Notes: generated by a model not told the origin, from the sequence alone. DNA of 64,000 nt from Chitinophagaceae bacterium (GCA_947381435.1 CANCVE010000007.1:21826-85825); one strand, 5' to 3'; positions 19,366-30,429 are shown, numbered from the stretch's first letter. Made by a program: numbers and translations.

Positions 19366-22300
19366 TTATTCTTTATTAATTGTTATTTGAATTACAGAAT
19401 CAGCCTGACCAAATGCAGCACCATCAAGTGTAGCAACCATACCGCCAACAGGAACAGTCAAGTCAGTATCATTTATTGTGAGATTACTATCGTTGATAGC
19501 CTTCATTATAGTAGTCTTATACCATGCCATTGTATAGCCATTGAGAATATTCTCTTCAAACTTGCTATCTGGTGTTCTAACATAGCGTATACCATCAAAT
19601 GCCCATCTGTTTAAAAGTAGTATTTCATTAAGCTTTCTAGTCATCCAATCTGGAATGCCTTGTGGCTTACCAATGATGAACTCATATTTTTCATAAGGTA
19701 CTGCATGTAAGAGCTCTACATCCTTACGCTCGTTTTCATAGTCTACAAAGTCTGAATCAGGTTTGCAAGGAGACAATAAACCTTCAACTCTTATCATTGG
19801 TCTCCATCCATCACTGAAGTAACCGTTTAGTTTATTGAATGTGCTGTAATATTCAATCAATCCTGTACCATAATGGAACTCAGCAACATGGCACCATTCA
19901 GATATACCTAATATTACTCCGTCTGAAACTATAACAAAGCAATAATTGTCCTCGGAAAATTCACCTAGCGGAATTGATACTTCATATAAATTATATGGGC
20001 CATTTACATAGGTAGTAGAAGCCACCATATCATAAGTGCCAGTCTTAATCAACGATGAATTATAGACCAGAATTGATAGGCTAGCAATATTGGCCGTGAT
20101 AAACTGATTGCGTATTGTATCAGACTTTTGCCACTTTTGGAAGTAGTTTGGCCTCGAAAGATAATTTTTGAATCTATTGATAAATAAATCATCGCCAATA
20201 CCAACGGTATTATATTTTGCATCCTGTTGAAAATTATATTTAACCCAGCAAAGCGGATTAAGATTGGATATACTTAGCATATTTTTATTGTATGTTTCAA
20301 TGAATAAAAACGATTCGCTCAACTGCATGAAGGTTGAAAGGCTATTTTTAGCACTGGCCAACACCTTCCAAGTCTGTGCCGACTCTTCAGCAGGCTTGTA
20401 TGACATTTCTCCAAGTGGCAAAGCATATAACGGGAATCCTTTAACTGTAAACTTGATTAGCCCTTTTGGTATTTGCGCCATTATTTGGTCAAACGTATAG
20501 GGAACATTCGTTTTTAAATTAAATACCCAAGGAAGGAAAAAAGGATCTGCAAGCTTACCAATGTTAATGCTTTCACGTTCACTATAGGTAACACCCCCAG
20601 TTACAGTTACTAGATTCTTATTCTTAGCAGCTGTGGTGAGAATGATTTTTCCATTCTGTTGCTGATAGTTTACTGACCTTATATAGCTGCCATGAGCTAA
20701 AAGGCATTGTTTTGGCGTCATACCCTCAATATTGAATATAGTTCCATCAACCACGCCAGATATACTGTCGTAAGCCCCATAAAGAAGCTTGTAACCGCTT
20801 TGTAATATATCAACTTGCTCCACATCTGGGGTTGTAGAAATTTCATGATCACCATCGCCAATAGCATTTGTAATTTGTACGCTCCAATTGCCATTTGAAT
20901 CTGCTGTAGTAGTAGCTAGATGTGTTGGATGCCCACTATCATCTGTAGTAATAAAATCAAGATAGAGAGTAACATTAGCATTGGGCGATGCTACTCCTGA
21001 AATTAATGGAAGATTAGAATAGATAAACTGGCCATTAGTTAAAGAGGTTATTAATGGAATGGTAGCGGAACTTGATGCAACATTAAAGTTGATTGTAACA
21101 CTTTTTGAAAGAGATGCAATTGTTGCTGTGACTACATGACTATTATTTGCAAGTGGAGTTGTTACCTTATACTCCCAATTGCAAGAATTATCAATTGTAA
21201 CATTGCCAAGTAGACCTGAATCTAAATAAATAGCGACTATAGCTCCATGAGGGCCGATGCCTTTTATTAGTGGTTTATTATCAATTAATGTTTGATTGTT
21301 GTACAATGATGTGATAGTGAAATTAGAATCTACCATTGTATTAACTACAATATTGGCAGTAGTATTTGATGAGCCGCCATCTATAACTACCCCACTCCCA
21401 TCAGTGTATGATGCAGCAATTGAGTGCTCCCCACTTGCTGTGATATTCCCATCCCCATCAAGTTCAAAACTAGAAAGTGATGCTACTATTTGATAACTCC
21501 AAAATCCATTAGCATCACTGGTGCAAAATCCTTCCTGTATTCCATCTATCAAAATGCCAACCATTGTACTTGGTATGGCATACCCGCTAACCAAAGGCTT
21601 ATCATTATAAATGGTATCAACCGAATTAATAGATGGGAAAACAATTTTAGGGATAGAAAGAATTGTATCAACGGTAATTTGAATAGAAGTTAAAGTGGGA
21701 ATTGCCAATTGTTCAACTTCATTACTAACCTTTATCAGAAATACATCATTATCACTGGAGTTATAAGATGCTCCAGTTGATGGCAATGATTGACGAATAA
21801 ACTCAATACCCAATGCATCCTTTCTGGCTTTACTAGTAATATCATACTCTTTCTTCATGGAAGTAATAGGCAATAACCATTCTTGTGTAGAATTCACCTC
21901 AAGTTTACCATCATTCTGTGTTACACCCTGATAACTTTGGTCTGGGCTTCCTGTTTTAATAGTATTGAAAACATGCTCCATATCTGGAGTAATGCTAAAT
22001 TCAGATACCTCACCTAAATCGAAGATGTCACTTCCGTCATCTCCATATAGGCTTTCCTTTGGTTCTACCCAAAGTATATTGTTAACAATTTTGCACCCTA
22101 AACAATTTCCGCTATCATAATCTTTAAACCATTCTGAAAATGATTTCTTAATATTATACCCGTCAATCCCTGCTGTTGTTGGATCTATATTCCGCAAGGC
22201 ATCTCCACATGTTGCCACTTCGTTGTTCAAATCTGAGAAGTAAATGCTATTAGCTGTATACTTGCCATAAGTCATTTTATTTACGATAGATTTTAATAAA

Positions 22301-23406
22301 TCTAATGGGCGTATAAACCAAGCTGTAGAAGGAGATACTTTACTTTTTACTACGCATTGTAATCTTGAATTAGTAGTAGGTGTTAAATTAATAGCCGGGC
22401 GACTTCCCCAGCCATTGCCCAATTGGAAAAAGAAATATATAAATACTCTAGCATTTTGTGGGAATGTAGCTTTGTAATGTATTGGAATAGAAAACTTATA
22501 ATCTGACCAGGAAGAATTATTTTGATCCCCAATAACATAAACATTTCCATTGTAGGCACAATAAACACGTAATCTCCCTGACACTCCATTTGTCAGCCAA
22601 GTAATATTTCCATTACTATCATAAGAACTATTCTGTAGTTCCAAAATGCCAGATATTTCTACTTCTGTTGGTGCAGCAAAGCTTAAAAGGTAATTGTTGT
22701 AATTTACGTCAGTCTTATCAGTCATAGCATTGTGTGGACTACTACTACTACCTAAGAATTGAAATTGTGCTTGGTCTGCTAGTATTACATTTGCAGTATC
22801 ACCTTGTACAATAGTCTTAATGAATCCAACTAGATATGTTTGAAAAGAACTTCCCCCACAAGGATAATTTGATTGAGGTGCCTTATAGTTTACATCAGCC
22901 TTTAGATTAACACCGTCAAATATTACCTTCTGTGCTTTTGGATTCCTTCCATCACAAGGTATTTCATAAGTCACGTTTTCATTGGCATTCAGATAACGCA
23001 ATAAACCACCTTCCAATGTGCTAATTGTTACACCGGTGTATGGATCATCACTAAACTTAATAAAATCAAGTTTACCTCTATACTCAAGATGATATTTGTT
23101 GTCATCCCTATTCCATTTTAGAATGATTATATACAAGTCTTCCTCAAATCCTTTTCCCATGTACCCATAATGACGGATAATATTGGCTCCATCATTAACA
23201 AACTTTAGCTGAGTGGAGAATGAACGTTGTAGACTCCAATATTTTGCATTAGTACCAAACTTAATTTCAATGTCTTTCCAGCCAATTGGATGTTGAGGTA
23301 ATGGTGTAGGAATGTTATTCTTTATCACGCCACCATTTACCCAGCTAAGCGTTCTATTGCTTGAGTCTGCCAAAAAGTATAGCCATATATTAGTAGGTGC
23401 AATCAT
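19366..23406 (-). CDS. Large tail/baseplate-type structural protein with internal Ig-like repeats
   Basis: 1346 aa directly downstream of tape measure; three repeats of P-L-(V/I)-x-G...D(S/A)NGxW(S)xxI type. Confidence 0.65.
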   Translation of the reverse strand: MIAPTNIWLYFLADSSNRTLSWVNGGVIKNNIPTPLPQHPIGWKDIEIKFGTNAKYWSLQRSFSTQLKFVNDGANIIRHYGYMGKGFEEDLYIIILKWNRDDNKYHLEYRGKLDFIKFSDDPYTGVTISTLEGGLLRYLNANENVTYEIPCDGRNPKAQKVIFDGVNLKADVNYKAPQSNYPCGGSSFQTYLVGFIKTIVQGDTANVILADQAQFQFLGSSSSPHNAMTDKTDVNYNNYLLSFAAPTEVEISGILELQNSSYDSNGNITWLTNGVSGRLRVYCAYNGNVYVIGDQNNSSWSDYKFSIPIHYKATFPQNARVFIYFFFQLGNGWGSRPAINLTPTTNSRLQCVVKSKVSPSTAWFIRPLDLLKSIVNKMTYGKYTANSIYFSDLNNEVATCGDALRNIDPTTAGIDGYNIKKSFSEWFKDYDSGNCLGCKIVNNILWVEPKESLYGDDGSDIFDLGEVSEFSITPDMEHVFNTIKTGSPDQSYQGVTQNDGKLEVNSTQEWLLPITSMKKEYDITSKARKDALGIEFIRQSLPSTGASYNSSDNDVFLIKVSNEVEQLAIPTLTSIQITVDTILSIPKIVFPSINSVDTIYNDKPLVSGYAIPSTMVGILIDGIQEGFCTSDANGFWSYQIVASLSSFELDGDGNITASGEHSIAASYTDGSGVVIDGGSSNTTANIVVNTMVDSNFTITSLYNNQTLIDNKPLIKGIGPHGAIVAIYLDSGLLGNVTIDNSCNWEYKVTTPLANNSHVVTATIASLSKSVTINFNVASSSATIPLITSLTNGQFIYSNLPLISGVASPNANVTLYLDFITTDDSGHPTHLATTTADSNGNWSVQITNAIGDGDHEISTTPDVEQVDILQSGYKLLYGAYDSISGVVDGTIFNIEGMTPKQCLLAHGSYIRSVNYQQQNGKIILTTAAKNKNLVTVTGGVTYSERESINIGKLADPFFLPWVFNLKTNVPYTFDQIMAQIPKGLIKFTVKGFPLYALPLGEMSYKPAEESAQTWKVLASAKNSLSTFMQLSESFLFIETYNKNMLSISNLNPLCWVKYNFQQDAKYNTVGIGDDLFINRFKNYLSRPNYFQKWQKSDTIRNQFITANIASLSILVYNSSLIKTGTYDMVASTTYVNGPYNLYEVSIPLGEFSEDNYCFVIVSDGVILGISEWCHVAEFHYGTGLIEYYSTFNKLNGYFSDGWRPMIRVEGLLSPCKPDSDFVDYENERKDVELLHAVPYEKYEFIIGKPQGIPDWMTRKLNEILLLNRWAFDGIRYVRTPDSKFEENILNGYTMAWYKTTIMKAINDSNLTINDTDLTVPVGGMVATLDGAAFGQADSVIQITINKE

Positions 23407-23409
23407 AAA

Positions 23410-26400
23410 TTAATTCTTTCCGTAAACTTGTTGATTAATGTAATTAGTCCAGCCAATATCTACAGTTATTTTGTTTACTGTTTTAACCTGAGTCTCTTTA
23501 TCCGCTATCTTCTTCAATAGCTGATTATTCTCCTTCATAACGGCTTCAAGCTTATCAATTCGCCTGTTTTCCCTTTGTTCAGCTAGCAATGCCATCTTTG
23601 ATGTTCTATGAAACATGGCATTAGACATCATTGTATCTATAGCATCTGATGTAATCGGATCTACCGATGTTCCCATTGGCAAATTCAATAGCATAGGCTT
23701 ATCAGCTATAAAGCTTTCACCAGAAGGAAGTGTTACATTTTCCTTGTATTTACCTTCACCAACAATTGCTAGACCACCGGGGTGGTTATCGGTACCCTCA
23801 GCATATTGTGGGATTGGCTTGGATAACACAGTTGCCAATTGGACTGCTCCGATTGCTCCCACAAGGCTTGCTAAAACAAGATTTGCAGGCGTAAAAGGAA
23901 AACTGCCCAATGCATTTACTACTGCAACACCAGTGCTTTCAATTATTTGAGCCACTGAAAATGCCCTATCAGCTTTTGCCTGCCTATTTTTAATTTCCCT
24001 CTGCTCACGCTCTAGCTCCTTATCTCTAGCCTTTTGTTCAGCATGCAATTGAGTAGTCCTAGCGGCTTTGTCCTGTTGTGACAGGCTTGACCCTTCAATA
24101 TTCTTTAATTCAGTTGCGTAGTTTTCATCTGACTGATCTTTTACTTTTTGAAGAGCGTTTAACTCATTCTCATAGCCTGAATCAATTAATGTCTTTATAA
24201 GATTTATTGATTCATCAACTAGCTGTTTAGTTAATTCAAATGCCTGAGCTTTAAATGCTTTCTTTTTTTCAATCTTATCTTTTTCAATCTGCTCTGAGTT
24301 CTTTGCAGATTGAGCATCAAGATTATTCATTTTAATTTGATGATCTTTCAATGCATTTTCTTCATCACGATACTTTTTATTGAGTGCATCTAGCTCTATC
24401 TTCTGCTGGTCATCAAGACTGCCATCTGCATTATTCCCATTTACAAGTAAGTCAGCTTTTTGCTTTTCAATTGCAATAAGATTCTTCACAGAATTATCAA
24501 GTCCTATCTTTTCGGTGGCAATTTGCGCTTGAATATTAGCTTGAATATCTTTTAACGATTGCTTTGCGGCATCCTGCTCTAATTTCTTAGCCTCAATATT
24601 GTATTTACGTAATCCAATTGTGCCAGCAAGGAATTTATCATTCAAAGCCTTCTTTTCCTCCGAATACCTAATCTGAGTATTAAGAAGTTGAACAGAGTTG
24701 GCTAATTCGGCATCCTTGGCTGTGTCCTTGTAATACTCCTCAGCATCTTTCTTTAGTTTCTCATAAGTGGACAATTGAATAGAAATCAAATCACTTTCAC
24801 TCTGAATGGAAAGTGCTTTAAGTTTTGCCTTATGGTCTGCATCTAAAGCCTTTAGTTCACTAACCGATAATACTTTTGTAGCTTTTTGAGTTGCATAATC
24901 CTTGTCTATTATTGCTTTCTGGTCCTCGTTAGATTTTTCCAACGCAGCTGCTCTTTCCTCATAGCTAAATACATCACTGGAAGATATTCTTTTATTTGCG
25001 GCAATCCTTTCATTTGCCAAGATGCCGTCGTAGTTCTTCTCGGCTTCTAATTGCTTATTATGGTATTCAAGGTTTAGTTTTCTTTCATCTTCCTTTTCAG
25101 ATAATGATAGCTTTTTATTTTCATCAATGAATTTCTTCTTTGCCAGAGTAATGTCAGCATTAGAAGACGATGGATTATTCAATACATCGTCACGTTCTGC
25201 TTTAGCAATTTTCTTTTGTTGCTCCAAGTTAGAACGCATGGCCGCAATACGCTGCGCCTGTGTACTACGTTCATCACCTAAAATAATAGCATTCTTAGAC
25301 TGTACCAAATCGGATTCCAATCTTGTAGATTCAAGTGTTATTTTCCTTTGCTCGTCAGCTGTGAACTTGGATTGTTCAATAGCTAATTCATTAGATGCCT
25401 TATCAGCATTTGCTTTATCATCCCTAAGTTTCTTTTGCTGATCAAATTTTGCTTTGTCTGTATCTAGCTCTTTTTTAGTTTGTTCAAGCTTTTTCTCAAG
25501 AAGACCAATATCCTCATGTCCATTATTATTCCCATTCAAAGCATTATCAGATTCTATCCTTTTTGCTTCTAAAAGTCTTTCAGAATAATTCTTGACCGCC
25601 AATGCCCTTCCCTCGTAGGTAGTTTGAATAAACCTGAAATTCTTATCATTCACACCATTCCTACTTATGGCATCGTCCGCAGCTTTCTTGTCGAATTCTG
25701 CTATCTTCTTTTTGATGGCAAATATTTTTTCTTGATTCTGACCAGACTTTTCTGCAGCAGATAATTCATCAACCAAAGATTTTTTCCTTTGTTCAGCAAG
25801 GACTTTTACTGCCTCTATTTCTCCGTTGATGGCATCAATTACAACTTTAGAAGCTTCTGTCAATTTAGCTTGGGATTCTGCAGCTCTTTCATCAGCATTT
25901 ATCCAGTCGTAAGTTTTAACAGCAAGATATGCAATGCCAGCAGCAAGAGCAATTACAATAGCCCCAATGCCAGTAGCTGCAAATGCTGTGGCTAAGCTTA
26001 CTGTTGCAACCTCAGCACCTTCTGTGACCGCCGTTTGAACTGCCAATGCCCCACTTGTCACTATCGATACTGCCTCTAATCCCTCATTTGCCACAGTAGC
26101 TTCAGTAATTGCAATGGCAGATGCTTCTGTAACAACCGTATTCTCAACAGTTGCCGCAGTCAACACCTGTTTTGATGTACCCAATATATATTCGCTTGCT
26201 GCTAAAAGTTTAGTTTTAATTGCAAGAAAGCCCTGAACAGCAGCCCCATCAGTTTGAATGGCATTCATCATTGCCTGTAATGAAGTTACCAAAGTCATAA
26301 TGGCTTGCATCTTGGCCATCCCTTTTTGCAATTCTTCATTATCTGCGCCAAACAATTGTGTAGCTGCTTGTGCTGCACCATACGCGCCTGCCAACCCTGT

Positions 26401-27315
26401 TACTGCCCCAACAATACTATCTAAGTATTTAGTATCCGATGCAGAAAAATTTATCGTGTTTTGAATATCTTGTAACTCATCTTTCCGCTCACCCACTTGA
26501 TTTACAAACTCTTGGAACCTTGTATCAGCTACGCCAAATTCACTACCCATTTGCTTAGCGGCTTCAGTAAAAGCTCTTAACTCTGACTTAGTAGAAGTGA
26601 ATACTTGACTTAAGTTTTCTGTGAGTTGGGAAAGTAGTTTTTCTTCATTAGCCAACTTTTCAAAGCCAGAATCAGTAGGCTTCATATTACCTAATTGCTT
26701 TCTAATACGCTCTAGCTCTATACTTAATGTGTCGAAAGCTGGTTTCATAGATCCAGCATAATTACCAACATTTTGTTTTTGCTGTTCCAATGCAGATGAA
26801 TTTCTTTTTATGAACTCATTATTCTGATTGATAACCGCATTTAATTCCTTGACCTTTTCTGCATTCTTCCCGTCAGCATCGCCAAGGGCATTTCTTTCTG
26901 CAACAAGTCTCTTATTAGCTGCAATAGCTTCGTTAACACTGCCAGTAGAAGCTACTAGGTAAGCCGCCGCATTTTTCAACTCTGCATTTTTCTGACGCAA
27001 TTGTTCTTTTTCTATAGCTAAATTTTCAGCAGCCGTGCTAGAAGCTGCATTTTGCTTGGCTTGAGTAGTAGCCATATCAGAAAGGACTTTGTTATATTCC
27101 TTTACAGCCAACCCAATATCATCCATAGCCTTTTTTGAAGTGGCTTGTGCTTTATTGAAATCTTGGATACCAGTAATATCAGGTGCAATCTTTCTTCCAT
27201 CCAAATTTTCGGATAGCTGAAACACCTCATTAAGGCAAGCAACAACCACCTTCTGCTGTGCAGTAAGCTTTTCTACATCATACCCTAAATCAATAATATT
27301 TTGTCCGTCTGGCAT
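23410..27315 (-). CDS. Tail tape measure protein
   Basis: 1301 aa, extended coiled coils, central hydrophobic segment TGIGAIVIALAAGIAYLAV, position in tail module. Confidence 0.9.
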   Translation of the reverse strand: MPDGQNIIDLGYDVEKLTAQQKVVVACLNEVFQLSENLDGRKIAPDITGIQDFNKAQATSKKAMDDIGLAVKEYNKVLSDMATTQAKQNAASSTAAENLAIEKEQLRQKNAELKNAAAYLVASTGSVNEAIAANKRLVAERNALGDADGKNAEKVKELNAVINQNNEFIKRNSSALEQQKQNVGNYAGSMKPAFDTLSIELERIRKQLGNMKPTDSGFEKLANEEKLLSQLTENLSQVFTSTKSELRAFTEAAKQMGSEFGVADTRFQEFVNQVGERKDELQDIQNTINFSASDTKYLDSIVGAVTGLAGAYGAAQAATQLFGADNEELQKGMAKMQAIMTLVTSLQAMMNAIQTDGAAVQGFLAIKTKLLAASEYILGTSKQVLTAATVENTVVTEASAIAITEATVANEGLEAVSIVTSGALAVQTAVTEGAEVATVSLATAFAATGIGAIVIALAAGIAYLAVKTYDWINADERAAESQAKLTEASKVVIDAINGEIEAVKVLAEQRKKSLVDELSAAEKSGQNQEKIFAIKKKIAEFDKKAADDAISRNGVNDKNFRFIQTTYEGRALAVKNYSERLLEAKRIESDNALNGNNNGHEDIGLLEKKLEQTKKELDTDKAKFDQQKKLRDDKANADKASNELAIEQSKFTADEQRKITLESTRLESDLVQSKNAIILGDERSTQAQRIAAMRSNLEQQKKIAKAERDDVLNNPSSSNADITLAKKKFIDENKKLSLSEKEDERKLNLEYHNKQLEAEKNYDGILANERIAANKRISSSDVFSYEERAAALEKSNEDQKAIIDKDYATQKATKVLSVSELKALDADHKAKLKALSIQSESDLISIQLSTYEKLKKDAEEYYKDTAKDAELANSVQLLNTQIRYSEEKKALNDKFLAGTIGLRKYNIEAKKLEQDAAKQSLKDIQANIQAQIATEKIGLDNSVKNLIAIEKQKADLLVNGNNADGSLDDQQKIELDALNKKYRDEENALKDHQIKMNNLDAQSAKNSEQIEKDKIEKKKAFKAQAFELTKQLVDESINLIKTLIDSGYENELNALQKVKDQSDENYATELKNIEGSSLSQQDKAARTTQLHAEQKARDKELEREQREIKNRQAKADRAFSVAQIIESTGVAVVNALGSFPFTPANLVLASLVGAIGAVQLATVLSKPIPQYAEGTDNHPGGLAIVGEGKYKENVTLPSGESFIADKPMLLNLPMGTSVDPITSDAIDTMMSNAMFHRTSKMALLAEQRENRRIDKLEAVMKENNQLLKKIADKETQVKTVNKITVDIGWTNYINQQVYGKN

Positions 27316-27320
27316 AATAA

Positions 27321-27947
27321 CTAGTTTATGTTTACTTGTGAACCTTCATTTAGTACGCAGATCATCAATGCTAATTCATCTACATAAGTCTTGTCATTGT
27401 CAATCTGATAACCTTCTTTCTGGAGACTATTCTTGGTCCTTAAAAACCGTTTTCTTCTATCCATTGGAGAGCTGTCGTCAATATTTTTCATTGCATTAAT
27501 CTTTGCCATGTCAGCTTGCTTTTCATCAAGAGTTATTTTATGGCTTTTTTCCAATATCTCAATTTGCTGGATCCTATCCAAAAAAGACTGTATATCTGGA
27601 TTATCTTTATCCCAAATTATATTATGGCCATAACGTTTCAATGGTATTAGTCCAGGATAGAATGGTTGACCAGTTTGCTCAATTGACTCTCTTTGTATTG
27701 ATATTAGAATCTCCATTCTTCTTACTCTTCCACTGAGGTAAAAGATAGATTGCATTAGTGCAAACTCCTCAGTCTCTATTAGCTTGCTTAAGTCAAGGAA
27801 TTCAGCATAAATAACTTTAAATGCATCTGAACATTGCTCAATAGTAAACTTCCCACTGTTAACAAGTACCTCATACTTCTTATCAAAGAGACATTTAATG
27901 AACTGCCCAACTGTACACTCGGATGCGTTATCTATTAATCTATCCAT
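27321..27947 (-). CDS. Phage protein immediately upstream of tape measure (possible tail assembly chaperone)
   Basis: Position only; open frame of 208 aa. Confidence 0.45.
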   Translation of the reverse strand: MDRLIDNASECTVGQFIKCLFDKKYEVLVNSGKFTIEQCSDAFKVIYAEFLDLSKLIETEEFALMQSIFYLSGRVRRMEILISIQRESIEQTGQPFYPGLIPLKRYGHNIIWDKDNPDIQSFLDRIQQIEILEKSHKITLDEKQADMAKINAMKNIDDSSPMDRRKRFLRTKNSLQKEGYQIDNDKTYVDELALMICVLNEGSQVNIN

Positions 27948-27948
27948 T

Positions 27949-28410
27949 TTAACTTATTTCAAATCCTGTTTTATCCTTAAAGCTTTGTTTTATTGAAGGA
28001 AGTGTCACATCATCAGCAAATACCTGTTTTTGATAGTTATTCAGTCCGATTACATCTTCACCACTTCTTTCAATCATTGAACTAAACTTCTCCTGCTCAC
28101 TTTTAGAATCTATAGTGAAAGTATCTCCTTTGACAATAGCTTCCAATGAAGCATGTAGGTCACCAGTATCATTCCAAGTAACCCTATCAATTGGTTGCCC
28201 TTTTTCCTTTTTTATCTGCATCGTTACATAAGAATACCCATTGCCTTCAAGTGTAATTTCTGCTCCTTTACTATCTATACCAGCGTATAATTGATTTGAT
28301 TGCAGATTGGCAATTTCTTCCACATTACTTTCAACGATAGTTTTTAATTCGCCTCCCCAATCAAAAGCAGAAAGTCTGGCAATATCTGTCCGGAGGCTAT
28401 CTAGTGGCAT
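27949..28410 (-). CDS. Phage virion morphogenesis / HK97 gp10-like protein
   Basis: EIANLQSNQLYAGIDSKG...VTWNDTGDLHASL pattern. Confidence 0.45.
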   Translation of the reverse strand: MPLDSLRTDIARLSAFDWGGELKTIVESNVEEIANLQSNQLYAGIDSKGAEITLEGNGYSYVTMQIKKEKGQPIDRVTWNDTGDLHASLEAIVKGDTFTIDSKSEQEKFSSMIERSGEDVIGLNNYQKQVFADDVTLPSIKQSFKDKTGFEIS

Positions 28411-28601
28411 AACTTATGTTTTCTAATCCCTTCTCTTGCAAATATTTTTTCTTGAATTGCATGAATATGCATTCTCATTTCGTTGCAATCATCCGGGTGC
28501 ATTTCTGGCAGCTTTAAAAACTCACTCCACAATTGAACTGTTATTTCAATAACCTTTTTCTCTTGTTCAATTGGTTCGTTTATATCTGAAATGTTGCTCA
28601 T
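28401..28601 (-). CDS. Hypothetical phage protein
   Basis: 66-aa ORF in gene order. Confidence 0.5.
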   Translation of the reverse strand: MSNISDINEPIEQEKKVIEITVQLWSEFLKLPEMHPDDCNEMRMHIHAIQEKIFAREGIRKHKLCH

Positions 28602-28612
28602 AAAAAAGAATA

Positions 28613-28645
28613 AAAAAAAGGCAGCAGCTTTACACTGCTGCCTTT
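28613..28645 (-). terminator. Intramodule rho-independent terminator (minus strand)
   Basis: minus strand AAAGGCAGCAG tgtaaag CTGCTGCCTTTTTTTT. Confidence 0.85.
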
Positions 28646-28662
28646 ACATGAATCACATTTGA

Positions 28663-28875
28663 TTATTGAGCATTCGGTGAAGCCTCCGGAACTACTTCCT
28701 TTGGCTCTTTGGGTAATAAGGTAATGAGTCCGAAAAGCTCCTGATGTGCAGCTTCCTGATCTTCCAGTGAAAGATGAGCAAATATTTTTCGCTCATCAGC
28801 TTTCAGACTCTTTACATTTTTATGCTCTTTGAAATGGGTAACATTGATGTGCACCCCTTTGATTCTTGCCTGCAT
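28663..28875 (-). CDS. Hypothetical phage protein
   Basis: 70-aa ORF in tail module. Confidence 0.5.
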   Translation of the reverse strand: MQARIKGVHINVTHFKEHKNVKSLKADERKIFAHLSLEDQEAAHQELFGLITLLPKEPKEVVPEASPNAQ

Positions 28876-28920
28876 CTTAACTGCTTTAAATATGATTTAA
28901 AAAATATTGAAAATCACCTA

Positions 28921-29841
28921 TTAAGGGATAACAATATCTATACTTTGAACAATCTCATAGCCGCTAACATTCAAAGCTTTCAAAGCTGTAGCACCAGTAC
29001 CACTCACTGTATAAGTCTTACCAGACGTGTAAGTCCCTGTTACATTCAATTGCCCACCAACAATGCTTATTGCACTAGGGGTAACAACTGTGCCAGCTGC
29101 CTTATCAACTACTTTCAACGCACTCAAATCAGCAATTGCAGGGAAAGCTGCAACTAAATCAGTTTGGCTACCAATAGTCTGAACGCCAAGCTTGATTATA
29201 GTAGTAGAAGCTGCTGCTGGTTTGGTGAATTGAGCATCAACTAAACCAGCGATATCCAAAAGATATTGGTCAGACTGAGCAATGCTGAACTGCTGAATAT
29301 AAGGATCAGGTGCAATGTTCAAAGTGAACGGGATTTGATACTCAGTCTTTAAGGTTGCGTTTTCTGGTGTAGGTGCATAAGCAACATTCAAAGGAAAACC
29401 ACTGAATGAACCATCACTATTTGCTTTTCTGTTTACCCTTCCAAATTTATCCACTTCAATAAAAGCCCAATTTCCAAAAGCATTGAAGCTGTTCAAAGCA
29501 CGAGCGTATGCTGCCCCTCCTTTGTTGGTTAAGAAAGTTCTTGTTATAGTGCCATTACGAATAAAGGCCATGCTGCCATCATCATAAGTAACTGTTACAT
29601 CACTTTCCTTGCCATCAGTAATAGTCCTGATATTGGCAACATTGCCAAAAATTGGAAAGAACCTTTTCAACGTAGCGTGAATCTGGGTGATCAGATAAGC
29701 TAGAAAATCTACCTCATCCGATGCTTGCCATTTTACGGTTGCAGGCATCAATATTATAAGCACCGGTGCGCCCATTCTCACTGCGCAATCAATACCTGTA
29801 TTCTTTGGTGCAGAACCAACTGCACAAGGTTGTAATAACAT
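28921..29841 (-). CDS. Putative major tail protein
   Basis: 306 aa, beta-rich, between tail-terminator-like gene and tape measure region. Confidence 0.5.
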   Translation of the reverse strand: MLLQPCAVGSAPKNTGIDCAVRMGAPVLIILMPATVKWQASDEVDFLAYLITQIHATLKRFFPIFGNVANIRTITDGKESDVTVTYDDGSMAFIRNGTITRTFLTNKGGAAYARALNSFNAFGNWAFIEVDKFGRVNRKANSDGSFSGFPLNVAYAPTPENATLKTEYQIPFTLNIAPDPYIQQFSIAQSDQYLLDIAGLVDAQFTKPAAASTTIIKLGVQTIGSQTDLVAAFPAIADLSALKVVDKAAGTVVTPSAISIVGGQLNVTGTYTSGKTYTVSGTGATALKALNVSGYEIVQSIDIVIP

Positions 29842-29871
29842 GATTTAAAAATTAAAATTGTGAAAAATTGA

Positions 29872-30429
29872 TTACCCCGTTGGTAATTGAAAGGTGAGCT
29901 GTAAGTCGTAAATCTCTATTGCATCAACATAATCTCCAAAAATAATACCTCCGCCATCCTTTGGAGGTGGTGAACCAGGATTATCCCTTTTCCTGTGAGG
30001 GATATAATCTGGATGCTCCAAAACAATATTCTTATTCCTTGCAAGTTGTTTCTTGAACTCCTGATAAACAGGATAAAGAACATTCTTGAAAGTCTGTTGA
30101 TACCTTGCTTCTGGAGTATCTGTATTGTTAGAAAGAACTGCAATGACAATTTTTGGAATCTTTACGTTTACATAGTAATCACCTCCAACTACTTCATCAA
30201 AAGGCATAAACAATGCGAATAGTGGATACTTTGAGTTTTTTATTGTCTGATCAGTGCTATTATTCATTTTTTGTAAGGCAGTCAGTATTTGTAATGATCT
30301 ACCATAAGAATAATTCAGGGATAAAGACTTAGACTCTAAAGAAACTATCATAGCATCGGTAATGTCTTTGAAAACATCAACGATTACCAATGACTCCTGG
30401 TTCCCACTATTCACATTGCTTAAAGCCAT
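29872..30429 (-). CDS. Putative tail terminator / head-tail joining protein
   Basis: Position between connector and major tail protein. Confidence 0.4.
   Translation of the reverse strand: MALSNVNSGNQESLVIVDVFKDITDAMIVSLESKSLSLNYSYGRSLQILTALQKMNNSTDQTIKNSKYPLFALFMPFDEVVGGDYYVNVKIPKIVIAVLSNNTDTPEARYQQTFKNVLYPVYQEFKKQLARNKNIVLEHPDYIPHRKRDNPGSPPPKDGGGIIFGDYVDAIEIYDLQLTFQLPTG

Noticed and set aside
16129-23406. Possible diversity-generating retroelement targeting tail fibre genes
   Set aside because: No reverse transcriptase ORF in the window and no VR/TR repeat pair noticed.
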